A stretch of 64,000 nucleotides of DNA from UBA8389 sp942493385. Its GTDB lineage: Bacteria > Bacteroidota > Bacteroidia > Bacteroidales > UBA1402. Of the stretch, positions 1 to 8,824 are shown in pieces. The stretch spans positions 124,001 through 188,000 of the forward strand of contig OW818699.1 of the NCBI GenBank assembly GCA_942493385.1. Direction: 5' to 3'. The position numbers and the translations under genes were made by a program. Each line of letters opens with the position of its first letter. Within the stretch, counting starts at the first letter, position 1. Below the pieces are notes generated by a model. It saw only the letters and a list, made by a program, of their open reading frames with translations, searched no databases and was not told where the DNA came from.

Positions 1-123
1 ACGATGTTCTTCTGCATTTCCATTTTTTTCGTTTCCCATTTTGTAAAATTTTAAATTAATTATTTTCCTTCCGAACTTCCTAAGATGGCTTATTATCTGA
101 TTTCTAATCGATAAATCATCCAT
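1..123 (-). CDS. Partial hypothetical protein, cut by window edge
   Basis: An open minus-strand frame runs from an ATG at 123 to the window edge, 41 codons with no stop, so only the N-terminus is visible. The product begins MDDLSIRNQIISHLRKFG and is basic at first, then rich in Asn, Glu and Lys. A later ATG at 39 (MGNEKNGN) is an alternative start. The DNA just upstream, in another frame, also reads like protein (QSLDPKTERWIS) and stops exactly over this ATG, so an upstream overlapping gene or a frameshifted longer gene is possible. No family is recognised. It lies inside the AT-rich island and diverges from the sigma-like gene at 349. Confidence 0.35.
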   Translation of the reverse strand, partial: MDDLSIRNQIISHLRKFGRKIINLKFYKMGNEKNGNAEEHR

Positions 124-265
124 TGTCAGTATTTCTTGAAATCCATCGCTCGGTTTTTGGATCTAATGATTGAAATCCCTGTTTAATCGCATTTTCACGA
201 TACCCTATATTTGTTTGTCAGTTTCTCGCCGTTGATAACTCCTTTCTTTTTATTAATTTTGTTAC

Positions 266-299
266 ATTATAATCACGCATTCGTGTGATCCCTTATAAT
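266..299. promoter_or_regulatory. Interrupted palindrome upstream of sigma-like operon
   Basis: ATTATAA and ATCAC on the left are mirrored by GTGAT and TTATAAT on the right, giving an inverted repeat with one three-base interruption. It sits about 50 bases before the start codon at 349, a position suited to an operator. No TAnnTTTG promoter is visible nearby, so the role is inferred only from position and symmetry. Confidence 0.35.
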
Positions 300-348
300 T
301 AATACAAAAAGCGTTACCAACGATTTTAGGTATATATAATGTGAACTT

Positions 349-1002
349 ATGAAAGAGTGGAAGGATTATGAAAATACACCTACAATCGAACTGATTGGTA
401 TTATCAAGTCAAAGGATCAACCCCTACAACTTGATAATGCCAAAGCTGCATTTCGCGCTTTTTACTTTAGATTTTTTAGTATGGTAGCTAAGAAATCAGA
501 AATCGTAAGTAAAAGGAATGGCTACGATAGAGAATTTGCACTTGAAGTTACAGAAAGTACTTTTGCGAAATTCTGGAAATACCCCGGTTTTAAACTTGAG
601 AAGATGAGAGCCTCAACTCCAGATAAGGGCGTGGAATTATATCTTTCAAGAATTGCTCAAAATGTCTTCTATGACTTGCTTAATCAAAAAAATGGAATTA
701 AAGTTTCCCCTTATGATGGGCTTGAAGAAATCGTCTATGATATTCCAATTTTATCCGAATATATTGAAATTAACAATGAAAGATTCCAAATTATTAATAA
801 GGTTCTTTCTACTTTAGGCCCAAAACATAAAATAATTTATCTAACATATTTGCAGCACGAAATTACGGGGCATAAATTGCCAAGAAAATTACTTTGTGAA
901 CTTCGAATAAAACTTGGAATATCACAAGATACAATTCGCTTCTACAGACATGAAGTTTTAACCAAAATTGATGAATACACTTCTATATGGAAAAAAGAAT
1001 AG
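349..1002 (+). CDS. Sigma-70-family-like RNA polymerase sigma factor
   Basis: A 217-residue protein resembling ECF-type sigma factors. Residues about 25-85 look like region 2 (FRAFYFRFFSMVAKK, then a hydrophobic and aromatic stretch ending FAKFWKYPGF). Residues about 145-210 look like region 4: a leading helix (LSTLGPKHKIIYLTYL) followed by a helix-turn-helix (LGISQDTIRFYRHEVLTKI). The linker is longer than in typical ECF factors. No anti-sigma factor or membrane sensor is adjacent. Instead the stop codon overlaps the next gene by 16 bases, implying translational coupling with the domain protein at 987. It could alternatively be a sigma-like DNA-binding regulator that does not direct polymerase. 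The assignment rests on pattern similarity only. Confidence 0.55.
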   Translation: MKEWKDYENTPTIELIGIIKSKDQPLQLDNAKAAFRAFYFRFFSMVAKKSEIVSKRNGYDREFALEVTESTFAKFWKYPGFKLEKMRASTPDKGVELYLSRIAQNVFYDLLNQKNGIKVSPYDGLEEIVYDIPILSEYIEINNERFQIINKVLSTLGPKHKIIYLTYLQHEITGHKLPRKLLCELRIKLGISQDTIRFYRHEVLTKIDEYTSIWKKE

Positions 1003-1784
1003 ACACTGATCAGAAAACCGTAGATTATATCTTTGGGTCTGTCGGTTTGATTTATCCAAGGACTGAGCTCGAACTTGATAATTTTAACAAGCTATATTCA
1101 GAGGTAGAATTTGATTTGGATGGTTATTTATTAAATCCAGATAGAGCTTTTGCTGAAACTATAACAACAGAAATAACCAATGGTAGAAACAAGTTCAAAT
1201 TTGAGTGCTCCGAAAACACCTATTTTAAAAGAGCTGTTTTAGCTGCTGAAATTACTACTCAATTATATTTTGAACCAACTTTTGGGAATGTCAAATTGCA
1301 AAAATTGATGTTCCTCTGCGAAAACATTGAAGAAGTGAATATAAACTTTGAGTATTCTAAGCAGGCTGCAGGACCATATGACAATAAATTTATGCATAGT
1401 ATTGGTGCAGAATTTAAAAGACAGGGTTGGTTCAAAGTTGAGAGAGAGAAAAATGGAGACTATTTCAGAAATAAATATGTGCCTTTAGAAAAGTTTGGGA
1501 ATCATAAAGAATACTTTAGTCATTATTTTAGTTGTAATCAGGAACGGATTTTATGGTTTATTGATACTTTCAGAAAAGAAAAAACTGATCAAGTTGAATT
1601 AGTTGCCACATTATATGCATGTTGGAAAGAACTTTTATCCCAAAATAGGTTGATTTCAGATGACAATTTAATTTCTTTACTATACGATTGGTCCAAAGAA
1701 AAGAAGAAGTATTCTCGACGAAACATTATATATGCCATTGAATGGATGAAGGATAATAAAGTTATTCCGTATAGTGCTAAATAA
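987..1784 (+). CDS. Protein with Panacea/HsdS-tail-like helical domain
   Basis: A 265-residue protein. Residues 1-75 are unrecognised. Residues about 85-200 contain FGNVKLQKLMFLCENIEE and AAGPYDNKFMHSIGAEF, a pattern I associate with the DUF4065/Panacea (SocA-like) antitoxin fold and with similar tails attached to type I restriction specificity subunits. The C-terminus (LVATLYACWKELL ... YAIEWMKDNKVIP) matches the end of those tails. No toxin or specificity domain is fused here. The start overlaps the end of the sigma-like gene by 16 bases, so the two are almost certainly co-translated. The gene converges on the Shango-like operon. A partner-binding or neutralising role is inferred from the family, not shown. 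Confidence 0.5.
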   Translation: MEKRIDTDQKTVDYIFGSVGLIYPRTELELDNFNKLYSEVEFDLDGYLLNPDRAFAETITTEITNGRNKFKFECSENTYFKRAVLAAEITTQLYFEPTFGNVKLQKLMFLCENIEEVNINFEYSKQAAGPYDNKFMHSIGAEFKRQGWFKVEREKNGDYFRNKYVPLEKFGNHKEYFSHYFSCNQERILWFIDTFRKEKTDQVELVATLYACWKELLSQNRLISDDNLISLLYDWSKEKKKYSRRNIIYAIEWMKDNKVIPYSAK

Positions 1785-1889
1785 TACTCAAGATCAATGC
1801 TATTTTTGTGGTTTAGCAAAAGATTTTCAACTGATTATATTAAATATGCAATTAATATGATTATTGACAAATACCGCTTTCTCACTCAA

Positions 1890-1921
1890 AATATCCACAA
1901 ATCAAAACAATTGGATATTTT
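1890..1921 (+). terminator. Hairpin between convergent operons
   Basis: AAATATCC pairs with GGATATTT across a 16-base loop in the gap between the convergent genes ending at 1784 and 1939. There is no long T run, so termination is plausible but not certain. Confidence 0.35.
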
Positions 1922-1938
1922 ATAGGAAATCCAATCTT

Positions 1939-4071
1939 TCAATCTTTTTGAATCAATTTTATGTTATTAATAAAATTGATGGCCGCTTCAAAATCGAAGT
2001 ATCTTTCTTTCAAAATCTCACACTTATATTTCATTGGTAAAAATGAGCCCCATTTAGAAAAGCTCAAAATTGATTTGTCTATTTCGATAGCCTTGATAAG
2101 GTGATTGTCAATATTTCCATAGACTTCATTGACTTTTACTATTAAAGTTTGAAAATCTTCAAATTGAGTGCTTATTACAAGTGAACTGCTATGATCTTCT
2201 AAAATTACACGTGTTCCTGTTAATTGAATTAAAAAAAGAAGAGTTCGATTTATAACTGTTCCTGTGAAAGTATAAAGGATCAAAGTTTCGTCTTTTATAA
2301 TCAATGGCCTATCATATTCAAAATCTGTTATTTGGTATCCCTTAAAATCATACCTCAAATCATGTAAAACGTCATGGCAAGATGTTTCGAGTTCATCATA
2401 GATTTCATTTGATTTCAAAATATGTAGCATTTCCAATCGAATTCTGGAGTGAATGCTACCACTACCACCAAAAAACATAGGTTTTTTACCATCTATAGCT
2501 GGAATTACTTCAATCTTAGCACCTTTTAAATCTATATCCTTGATTTTCCATATTCTTGCAGCAAGGAATATATTTTCATCAACAATTACTTGAGGTGAGT
2601 ATGGGATTTCACCGATTTTTCGACCAGAATGTAGGACTTTAAAGTTTGATTCAGTTTTAAATACACTATAGAATTCTTTCGAATTCACAATTTGCTCCCC
2701 TGCAATGCCAAGTATGATTTCATGCTGTACTACTTCCAGATAATCCATGGTGATGGCTTCATTTATGATAGAAACCAGATCCTCTTCACTTAAAGTTTTG
2801 AAAGCGAAATTAATCTTTAACCTGTTTAACAAATCTTCTTTTTTGCAACCACTTAACTGTTTTGCGATTGACAGAAGTTGGTGTAATAGGATATCGTAGG
2901 GTTTTTCGGAGGTTTTGATTGGTTCAAGAAAATCAGCTTGATATAATAACCAACACGCAAGAGCTTGTAAAAAACTCCATTTATCAGTTGCATAAATAGA
3001 TACAATGCTTTTCTCGCCCTCTCTACGACCACTCCTTCCAATTCTTTGAACAAGTGATGAGACTGAATGTGTCGAATCAATTTGTACAATTTTATCTACT
3101 GTGCCAATATCAATTCCTAGTTCCAGCGTTGAAGTACAAGAAATGCAAAAATTGAATCGTTCATTATTCTTTGCAAAATGTTCAATGTTTTCCCTTATTT
3201 CTTTGTCTACGGATGAATGGTGTGAGTAGTAGAATTTATGGCCATGATGTTTGTCTGAAATCTTTCTAAGTTTGACTGCAACCTCTTCGGCTCTTCCTCG
3301 ACTATTTGGAAATATAAGGACTTTGTTTCTTGACGTTTCTAAATATAAATCTTTCAAGAGATCTAAAGAAAGCTCCACCGTACTATTTGGAAAGTACTTA
3401 AATTTTGCTTCAGTCTCCTTTTTGCCTCTATCCAAAAGGACAAATGTCTTTGCAATATTTCCGGTTAGCTTTTTTGCTTCAATGTAATTATCGTCACCAA
3501 TAGTGGCTGATAATCCAATAGTAATGATGTTCCCTTTGTTAACTTGTTGAAGTCGTGATAATAGTGACATTAATTGTAATCCGCGATCAGCACCCAGGAA
3601 TGAATGTATCTCATCGATGACAATGTATTTTAAATTACCAAAAAGAGCCGCCACATTGTAAGGCGCATTCACAAACATTGCTTCTATGGATTCAGGAGTA
3701 ATTAAGACAATACCGCTTGGTTCTTTAATCAATTTAAGCTTAAGCGATTTTTGAGCCTCGCCATGCCACTTTGTTACTTTAACCTCTAAATCCTCGCATA
3801 GCTCTTCTATCCTGAAAAATTGGTCATTAATTAGGGCTATTAATGGAGATATGTATAAAACCTGAACCCCAACTTGATTAAAGTCTGTTTTCGAAAGTAT
3901 AGGTAAAAATGCGGCTTCCGTTTTTCCCGATGCAGTCCTCGAAGCTAAAATGTAATTATTATCCGTTGTGATGATTTTTGTGATAGCCGCTGCTTGAATC
4001 GGGCGTAATGATTCCCATCGTTTATCGCGTATGTATTTCCTTATAGGCTCTGATAATAAGCTGTATGACAT
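1939..4071 (-). CDS. sngC: Lhr-like superfamily 2 helicase, Shango SngC-like
   Basis: A 710-residue DExH-box helicase. The visible motifs are the Q motif (RPIQ, ending near residue 26), Walker A ASRTASGKTEAAF with Lys50, motif II DEIH at 152-155, motif III SAT at 187-189, and motif VI QRIGRSGR at 341-348. The latter half resembles the Lhr-type accessory region. It is the last gene of a three-gene minus-strand operon after a TerB-domain protein and a P-loop ATPase; its start overlaps the ATPase stop region at 4071. That gene set matches the described Shango anti-phage system (TerB protein, ATPase, helicase). BREX type 2 has a similar helicase/ATPase pair, but no PglX, PglZ or PglW is present here. 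The helicase assignment is firm; the SngC name follows from context. Confidence 0.8.
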   Translation of the reverse strand: MSYSLLSEPIRKYIRDKRWESLRPIQAAAITKIITTDNNYILASRTASGKTEAAFLPILSKTDFNQVGVQVLYISPLIALINDQFFRIEELCEDLEVKVTKWHGEAQKSLKLKLIKEPSGIVLITPESIEAMFVNAPYNVAALFGNLKYIVIDEIHSFLGADRGLQLMSLLSRLQQVNKGNIITIGLSATIGDDNYIEAKKLTGNIAKTFVLLDRGKKETEAKFKYFPNSTVELSLDLLKDLYLETSRNKVLIFPNSRGRAEEVAVKLRKISDKHHGHKFYYSHHSSVDKEIRENIEHFAKNNERFNFCISCTSTLELGIDIGTVDKIVQIDSTHSVSSLVQRIGRSGRREGEKSIVSIYATDKWSFLQALACWLLYQADFLEPIKTSEKPYDILLHQLLSIAKQLSGCKKEDLLNRLKINFAFKTLSEEDLVSIINEAITMDYLEVVQHEIILGIAGEQIVNSKEFYSVFKTESNFKVLHSGRKIGEIPYSPQVIVDENIFLAARIWKIKDIDLKGAKIEVIPAIDGKKPMFFGGSGSIHSRIRLEMLHILKSNEIYDELETSCHDVLHDLRYDFKGYQITDFEYDRPLIIKDETLILYTFTGTVINRTLLFLIQLTGTRVILEDHSSSLVISTQFEDFQTLIVKVNEVYGNIDNHLIKAIEIDKSILSFSKWGSFLPMKYKCEILKERYFDFEAAINFINNIKLIQKD

Positions 4072-5384
4072 TATAGCTCTTCTATGAGATTACTTAAATT
4101 ATCATCTGGTCTTTCATCAGCAATTTCAACTTTAGAAATCAAATCAGAAAGTTTCTCACTAGGATTTTGTCTTATGATGCTCAGAATATTAAGAAAGTCT
4201 CTAATCACTTCCCTTGGTGTTAAAAACTCATCAGCGCCAGGTTTGTTGAATAGTTCTTCCATAAACAACTGAATATCTTTATCAGAGATGCTTAGTGTTA
4301 TTCTATAATTTGAATCATAAATTTCTTTTAGATTTTTAAGGAGTACAAATATCTCATTATGATCAAGCGGAACTAATTTAATAACCGGTTGCGAAAAATC
4401 TCGTAATGCTGAGGTCTCGAATTTGTTGGTTTCTAATCTAGTTTTCAGTGCATCATAACTAAATAGTCCTCTCCTTTCATTTTCAAGAAATTCCTTTGTC
4501 CCTGCAAAATTGATGAAGAAATTCGAAATTTTTCCTTGAAAGCAGTCATTGTAAATCATTAAAACTTTCTCGTAATTCTTAGATCTCATAACAGCAGTTG
4601 AGATTTTGTATAGATTTACTGCTTCATCCAAATTGATCATAAAACCACTATAACCTATGCTTACAAATAATCGACAGAAGTTACGAAGCATGTCATAGTA
4701 ATTCTGATCATTTATTATTTCTCTAACTCCCAAATCTTGTCTTGCCTCAACCTTGCTATGGTATTCTCCTTTTAACCATTTTAGGGCAGATCTTCTCAAA
4801 TATTCATCATCATTAATATAACCTTCATAGTACTTAATGACCACTAATCCAAAATCAAATCCTCCAGTTGAAGTAACTTCGTTGACAGTTTCCATGATAC
4901 TTCTTTGTATAAGTGTAAAGTATCTTTTGTCTCGTATTTCTGTGATTGGTATTTCATTAATTTGAGCAGTATTTGTAATGATTTGTTCAATCCATTTATC
5001 CAAAATTGTTGGCAATGCTCCTCCTTCTGGTTTGGTTTGAATGGAAAGATTATCCATAATTGAACTATATAATGCTACCCCTTTACCATCATTAGCATAT
5101 AGTCGATTATCAGGTGTAAAGTCTGCATTTGCAACAACAAACTTCTGTTTAGTAGCAACTGTATTTATCAAATGAAGCATGAAAGATTTTCCTGAACCGA
5201 AATCTCCAATCCAGAATTTTACCATACTATGGCCATTTTTAACGTCGTCAAGAGCAGATGTAAATGCTTCAATTTCAAGTTTTCGACCCACTGTAATATG
5301 TTGAATTCCAATTCTTGGAACTACACCGGCAGATAAAGAATTTATAATTGCTGTAGCTTCTTTTGGTTTTATTATCAAATCCAT
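4071..5384 (-). CDS. sngB: DUF2791/BrxD-type P-loop ATPase, Shango SngB-like
   Basis: A 437-residue ATPase of the DUF2791 (BrxD-like) class. Residues 33-40 (VGRKLEIE) precede a Walker A, GDFGSGKSF, with Lys66, and a Walker B-like MINLDEAVNLYK places the acidic pair at 253-254. A late segment (REVIRDFLNILSIIRQNP) fits the C-terminal lid seen in this class. It lies 12 bases after the TerB-domain gene and abuts the helicase gene, so all three are one transcript. By analogy with Shango it would couple nucleotide hydrolysis to the helicase and the TerB protein. The ATPase call comes from motifs; the defence role is inferred from gene order. Confidence 0.78.
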   Translation of the reverse strand: MDLIIKPKEATAIINSLSAGVVPRIGIQHITVGRKLEIEAFTSALDDVKNGHSMVKFWIGDFGSGKSFMLHLINTVATKQKFVVANADFTPDNRLYANDGKGVALYSSIMDNLSIQTKPEGGALPTILDKWIEQIITNTAQINEIPITEIRDKRYFTLIQRSIMETVNEVTSTGGFDFGLVVIKYYEGYINDDEYLRRSALKWLKGEYHSKVEARQDLGVREIINDQNYYDMLRNFCRLFVSIGYSGFMINLDEAVNLYKISTAVMRSKNYEKVLMIYNDCFQGKISNFFINFAGTKEFLENERRGLFSYDALKTRLETNKFETSALRDFSQPVIKLVPLDHNEIFVLLKNLKEIYDSNYRITLSISDKDIQLFMEELFNKPGADEFLTPREVIRDFLNILSIIRQNPSEKLSDLISKVEIADERPDDNLSNLIEEL

Positions 5385-5396
5385 TGTTATATTTTT

Positions 5397-8000
5397 TTAT
5401 TGGACTATTTCTTTGTAATAGGATTGTTCAATTACGTAGCTTTCTTCATCTTCTTCAATTAGAGCTTCACCAGCCAAGTGACTCGAACAGATTTCATTTA
5501 TGCTGTCTATTAACTGGTTCTTGAATAATCCATGCTTCATAGCATATAGTTCAACATCCTTTTGATGAATAGAATATGCATTTTTCACAATCATCTCTAC
5601 TAATCGCTCTTGTACTTCGTTTAATTTCAATTCAGCAGTAAACTTGGATTTTGGTTTTGAAGTTTGTTTAAGTAAAATTTCTACCTCCTCTTGATTTTTC
5701 TTTTCTGAACCTGAGTTATCTTCATTCTCTAAGTAGCCACTAAGTAATTCGACTGTACCTGCATGTTTTTGTTCGATCTCATTGATAGCAGTTTTGTCAA
5801 GAATTATTTTTTTCCTCTTGGGTACATAAATATTGGGGATCTTCTCAATAGCTGTTTTGAGATTTTTTGTTTTTATTAATTCATCTATGATTTTCTTGTA
5901 TTCATTTTGTTGTTCTTCAGAACTAAACAAGACTTTTTTTACAGAAATTGTCGGTTGTTGGTTGTCAAATTTTGAAGACTTTAAATCATAATAAATATAC
6001 TTTGCATAGTAAATCAAGGATTGAACTTTGTCATAAGTTGCGATGAATTTTGCTGCTTCAAAAAATATCTTCTCAATATTTGGGTTTTTCTTATTCGCCA
6101 TTTCTAATTGATCAATAGTATAATTAAAGTGGCTTAGATCCTCATTTATAAAATTCTCAGTTATATTGGAGAACTCAATCTTCCACCGATTTACATTTTG
6201 AGCATTTAATACAATTTGTGTTGAGATGTCTGGTTTAATAATCTTGTTTTCATGTTTAATAATTAGGCTATTAACCAAAACACCGATTCGTTCTTCAAAT
6301 TCATCTTGAAGATATATACTGTTTATTGGTGTAAACTCAGTCGATAATTTTCTTTTGTGCCCAAAGGTTTCTCTAACTGAATTTTCAACGCGTTTGAAAA
6401 TAGTAAGATAAATTTCTGTTTCTGCTTGATGGTCGATATAGCCATTTCCATAATTCATCCACTCAGCGTTATAACCTTGTGTAACAGAACCTTCTTTATA
6501 AATTCGTTTGAATTCTGTATTGAAGAATGAAACTTCTTTAGTTAACGTTGTATCTTTGGCTTTTAAGTCTTTGCTTAACTCATTAATTATCAGAATATAT
6601 TGTCTAATTACAGTTGTGCAGCACCCTTCAATTGCCGTGAATGCGTTTGATGGATTGTAAAATTTGTTTAGCCACGCTACTTCAAGCTTACTTAGGGCAA
6701 GTTTATCTTTGTATTGATTTCCTAACTTGTATAAATCAGGATTATAATCTGAAAATCCATTATCAAATTGATAGACTGGATCTTGTAATTCATCATATCT
6801 GTTTTTTGAATAGTCGTCCTCTCTTTGTCGTAGAATATTGTTTAATTGAGAAAGGCTATAGCTTTTAGTTCTTGGGCAAATCTCGCCCAATCTTTTTAAT
6901 TGATCTTCCAGCAAAACAATGTCTTGATGATTTTTGTATTCGTTTAGCAAGTCATAAAATAAGATAAAAGCATAATTTGTATTGCCTTGTATATCAATAT
7001 TTTCTCCGTTTATGAAACTTTTTCGAAAGTACTGATAAAATGTTTTCTGTTCTTTCGTTGCGTAGTTTAATTCTGTATGAGAATACACATAAGTATGGCT
7101 CCAATATGGAATTTCATATTGCTTTGAAGTATTTATTTCATGTTTCTCGACACTTAAATCGAGCGATTGATTGTTAACATCAATTATCGATTGATCATCA
7201 TTTGATGAAATTGGAAAATTTTTAATTATTTGTTCTTCTCGTATATTTACTGGACTCTCAATCTTAATCTCTGTACTAGCACTAGTATTGAAGTCAATTT
7301 TACTAACAATATACGTCTGACTTTGATTTATTTCAGGATCCTTTTCGACTTTTTGATTTTCAACAATCGGTTTCTGTAAAGACGCTTCACGAAAATCATT
7401 ATATTCTGAAATGATTTTATTTACGGGGAGTCCTAATCTTAACTTTTGAATGTGGAAGACTATTGCTTCAGATTCAATGAGCTTATTCTTGTACCTTTGA
7501 TCTTGTTTATAGATTCCGTCTTTTTCAATTGCTTTTTCAAGGATAAAATCAAATAAGCTTATTCTTACATACTTTTTCCCTTCATAGAATTTTCTTGAAT
7601 AAATGAAAATCGTTGTAAGCATTTGAATGGCTTCCAAGGATTGATTGCTGTTTCGATATGTTTCTGCTAATTCGTGTATTAATATGTTCTGTGATTTGTT
7701 TTTCTCTATAAACTGCAAATTACTCTCATTTTCTAAAGTTTCAAATGATTGCTTAAAGGGGTGTGTGGAATAAGATTCTCTTATGGGGTTAATTTGGGGG
7801 GCATTGAATGTTTGAGAGTTTGGTGTTGATATATTTGAATTAGCTTTTTTTTCGTTTTTGGCAAAATGAATTAGAAGGGCCACTATTCCAATAATTGCTC
7901 CAATTACAAGCATATATGGACCAGTTGCGATAATCAATACAATTATTAGCACAAGCCAAACAAATACAGTGACACATGAATTTTTGGTAGAACCACCCAT
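5397..8000 (-). CDS. sngA: Membrane-anchored TerB-N/TerB-C protein, Shango SngA-like
   Basis: An 867-residue protein and the first gene of the operon. Two hydrophobic helices near residues 9-26 and 30-46, followed by basic residues, should anchor it in the inner membrane with most of the chain cytoplasmic. Residues about 80-290 are polar and linker-like. Residues about 295-480 resemble TerB-N (IPYWSHTYVYSHTELNYA, and ICPRTKSYSLSQLNNILRQ). The final 85 residues (LNEVQERLVEMIVKNAYS ... EEDEESYVIEQSYY) resemble TerB-C. TerB-N/TerB-C proteins next to a DUF2791 ATPase and a helicase define the known Shango architecture. The TerB portion is the likely sensor or scaffold; no nuclease motif was seen. 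Confidence 0.72.
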   Translation of the reverse strand: MGGSTKNSCVTVFVWLVLIIVLIIATGPYMLVIGAIIGIVALLIHFAKNEKKANSNISTPNSQTFNAPQINPIRESYSTHPFKQSFETLENESNLQFIEKNKSQNILIHELAETYRNSNQSLEAIQMLTTIFIYSRKFYEGKKYVRISLFDFILEKAIEKDGIYKQDQRYKNKLIESEAIVFHIQKLRLGLPVNKIISEYNDFREASLQKPIVENQKVEKDPEINQSQTYIVSKIDFNTSASTEIKIESPVNIREEQIIKNFPISSNDDQSIIDVNNQSLDLSVEKHEINTSKQYEIPYWSHTYVYSHTELNYATKEQKTFYQYFRKSFINGENIDIQGNTNYAFILFYDLLNEYKNHQDIVLLEDQLKRLGEICPRTKSYSLSQLNNILRQREDDYSKNRYDELQDPVYQFDNGFSDYNPDLYKLGNQYKDKLALSKLEVAWLNKFYNPSNAFTAIEGCCTTVIRQYILIINELSKDLKAKDTTLTKEVSFFNTEFKRIYKEGSVTQGYNAEWMNYGNGYIDHQAETEIYLTIFKRVENSVRETFGHKRKLSTEFTPINSIYLQDEFEERIGVLVNSLIIKHENKIIKPDISTQIVLNAQNVNRWKIEFSNITENFINEDLSHFNYTIDQLEMANKKNPNIEKIFFEAAKFIATYDKVQSLIYYAKYIYYDLKSSKFDNQQPTISVKKVLFSSEEQQNEYKKIIDELIKTKNLKTAIEKIPNIYVPKRKKIILDKTAINEIEQKHAGTVELLSGYLENEDNSGSEKKNQEEVEILLKQTSKPKSKFTAELKLNEVQERLVEMIVKNAYSIHQKDVELYAMKHGLFKNQLIDSINEICSSHLAGEALIEEDEESYVIEQSYYKEIVQ

Positions 8001-8251
8001 TATTACGTTCTTCAGGATTAATTAACGCTCATATCATATATGAAGTATTTAAGGCTATGAATGTCTAAAAGTACAAATTGATTTTAATATATAATAAACA
8101 ATCACCCCAGTTAAAGTCAAAAATATTCATTCTAAACATAGGCAAACAAAGTATTCAATAATATTCAGTCATACCTTCCTTGAAAAACATGAGTTTCGAT
8201 TTTTAATATTGCTTCGATCTGTAAAAAAGGATATGAAGTACTTAATAAAAC
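8001..8251. other. AT-rich gap upstream of Shango operon
   Basis: The stretch between the sngA start and the recombinase remnant has stop codons in all frames and no clear TAnnTTTG promoter for the minus-strand operon. A near match, TACTTTTA, reads on the minus strand around 8066-8073. No RNA gene or repeat was seen. Confidence 0.3.
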
Positions 8252-8631
8252 TGTAATCAATATACGTTTAATGAAGCACCTAAAGATGTATGTCAAAAAC
8301 CTAACTTGACAAATTATTTGTTAGAAAGAAGACAAGAGGAAGTATCGCAAATGATAATTTCAATTTTGTCAATAATGGCAAATTTTGAACGTCAAATGAT
8401 TTTAGAACGACAACGTGAAGGAATTTTTTAGCAAAAGCAAGAGGAGTTTACAGAGGGTGCAAAATTGGAACTACTGAAACAAAAATCACCTTTATAAGTA
8501 AGCCGCGTAATCAAAAGATATTAAGATACTTAGAGAAAGGCTATAAATATACTGAAATTTGTAAAATTATTGGTTGTTCCTTTTCAACTATAAATAAAGT
8601 TAAATCATTAAAATCGGAACTTGAGATATAA
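8252..8631 (+). pseudogene. Serine recombinase (resolvase) remnant, frameshifted
   Basis: The frame reads NLTNYLLERRQEE, then MANFERQMILERQREGIF and a TAG stop. Shifting by one base inside the T run near 8426-8432 restores AKARGVYRGCKIG and a helix-turn-helix ending TEICKIIGCSFSTINKVKS, with a stop at 8629-8631. These are the end of the catalytic domain (helix E) and the DNA-binding domain of a resolvase/invertase-type serine recombinase. The N-terminal catalytic serine region is absent and the frame is broken, so this is a decayed fragment. It lies between the Shango operon and rloAB and is probably a scar of an earlier mobile element. Confidence 0.7.
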
Positions 8632-8748
8632 TTAAATTACAACTTTCAATTTTAACTCGGCAATTCAAATTTAAAAATTCAATTTATAAGATTAAAAGCA
8701 AAGAAAAGTAAGCATGGTGCATTTTTTTGAGCTTTTGCCTCATTTTTT

Positions 8749-8780
8749 TTGTTTTAATCGAAGATATTACTTTATATTTG
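8749..8780 (+). promoter_or_regulatory. Bacteroidota promoter for rloAB
   Basis: TTG at 8749-8751 and TATATTTG at 8773-8780 are separated by 21 bases, matching the phylum's -33/-7 pattern. The -7 element ends 44 bases before the rloA start codon. Confidence 0.6.
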
Positions 8781-8824
8781 TTCACTGTTTGAGGTTTTCT
8801 CTCATTAATATAAAATAAAATACT

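Noticed and set aside
1939..5384. A BREX type 2 or pgl-like system based on the DUF2791 ATPase and Lhr-like helicase
   Set aside because: No PglX methylase, PglZ phosphatase, PglW or BrxA/B genes are present; the third gene is a TerB protein, which fits Shango.
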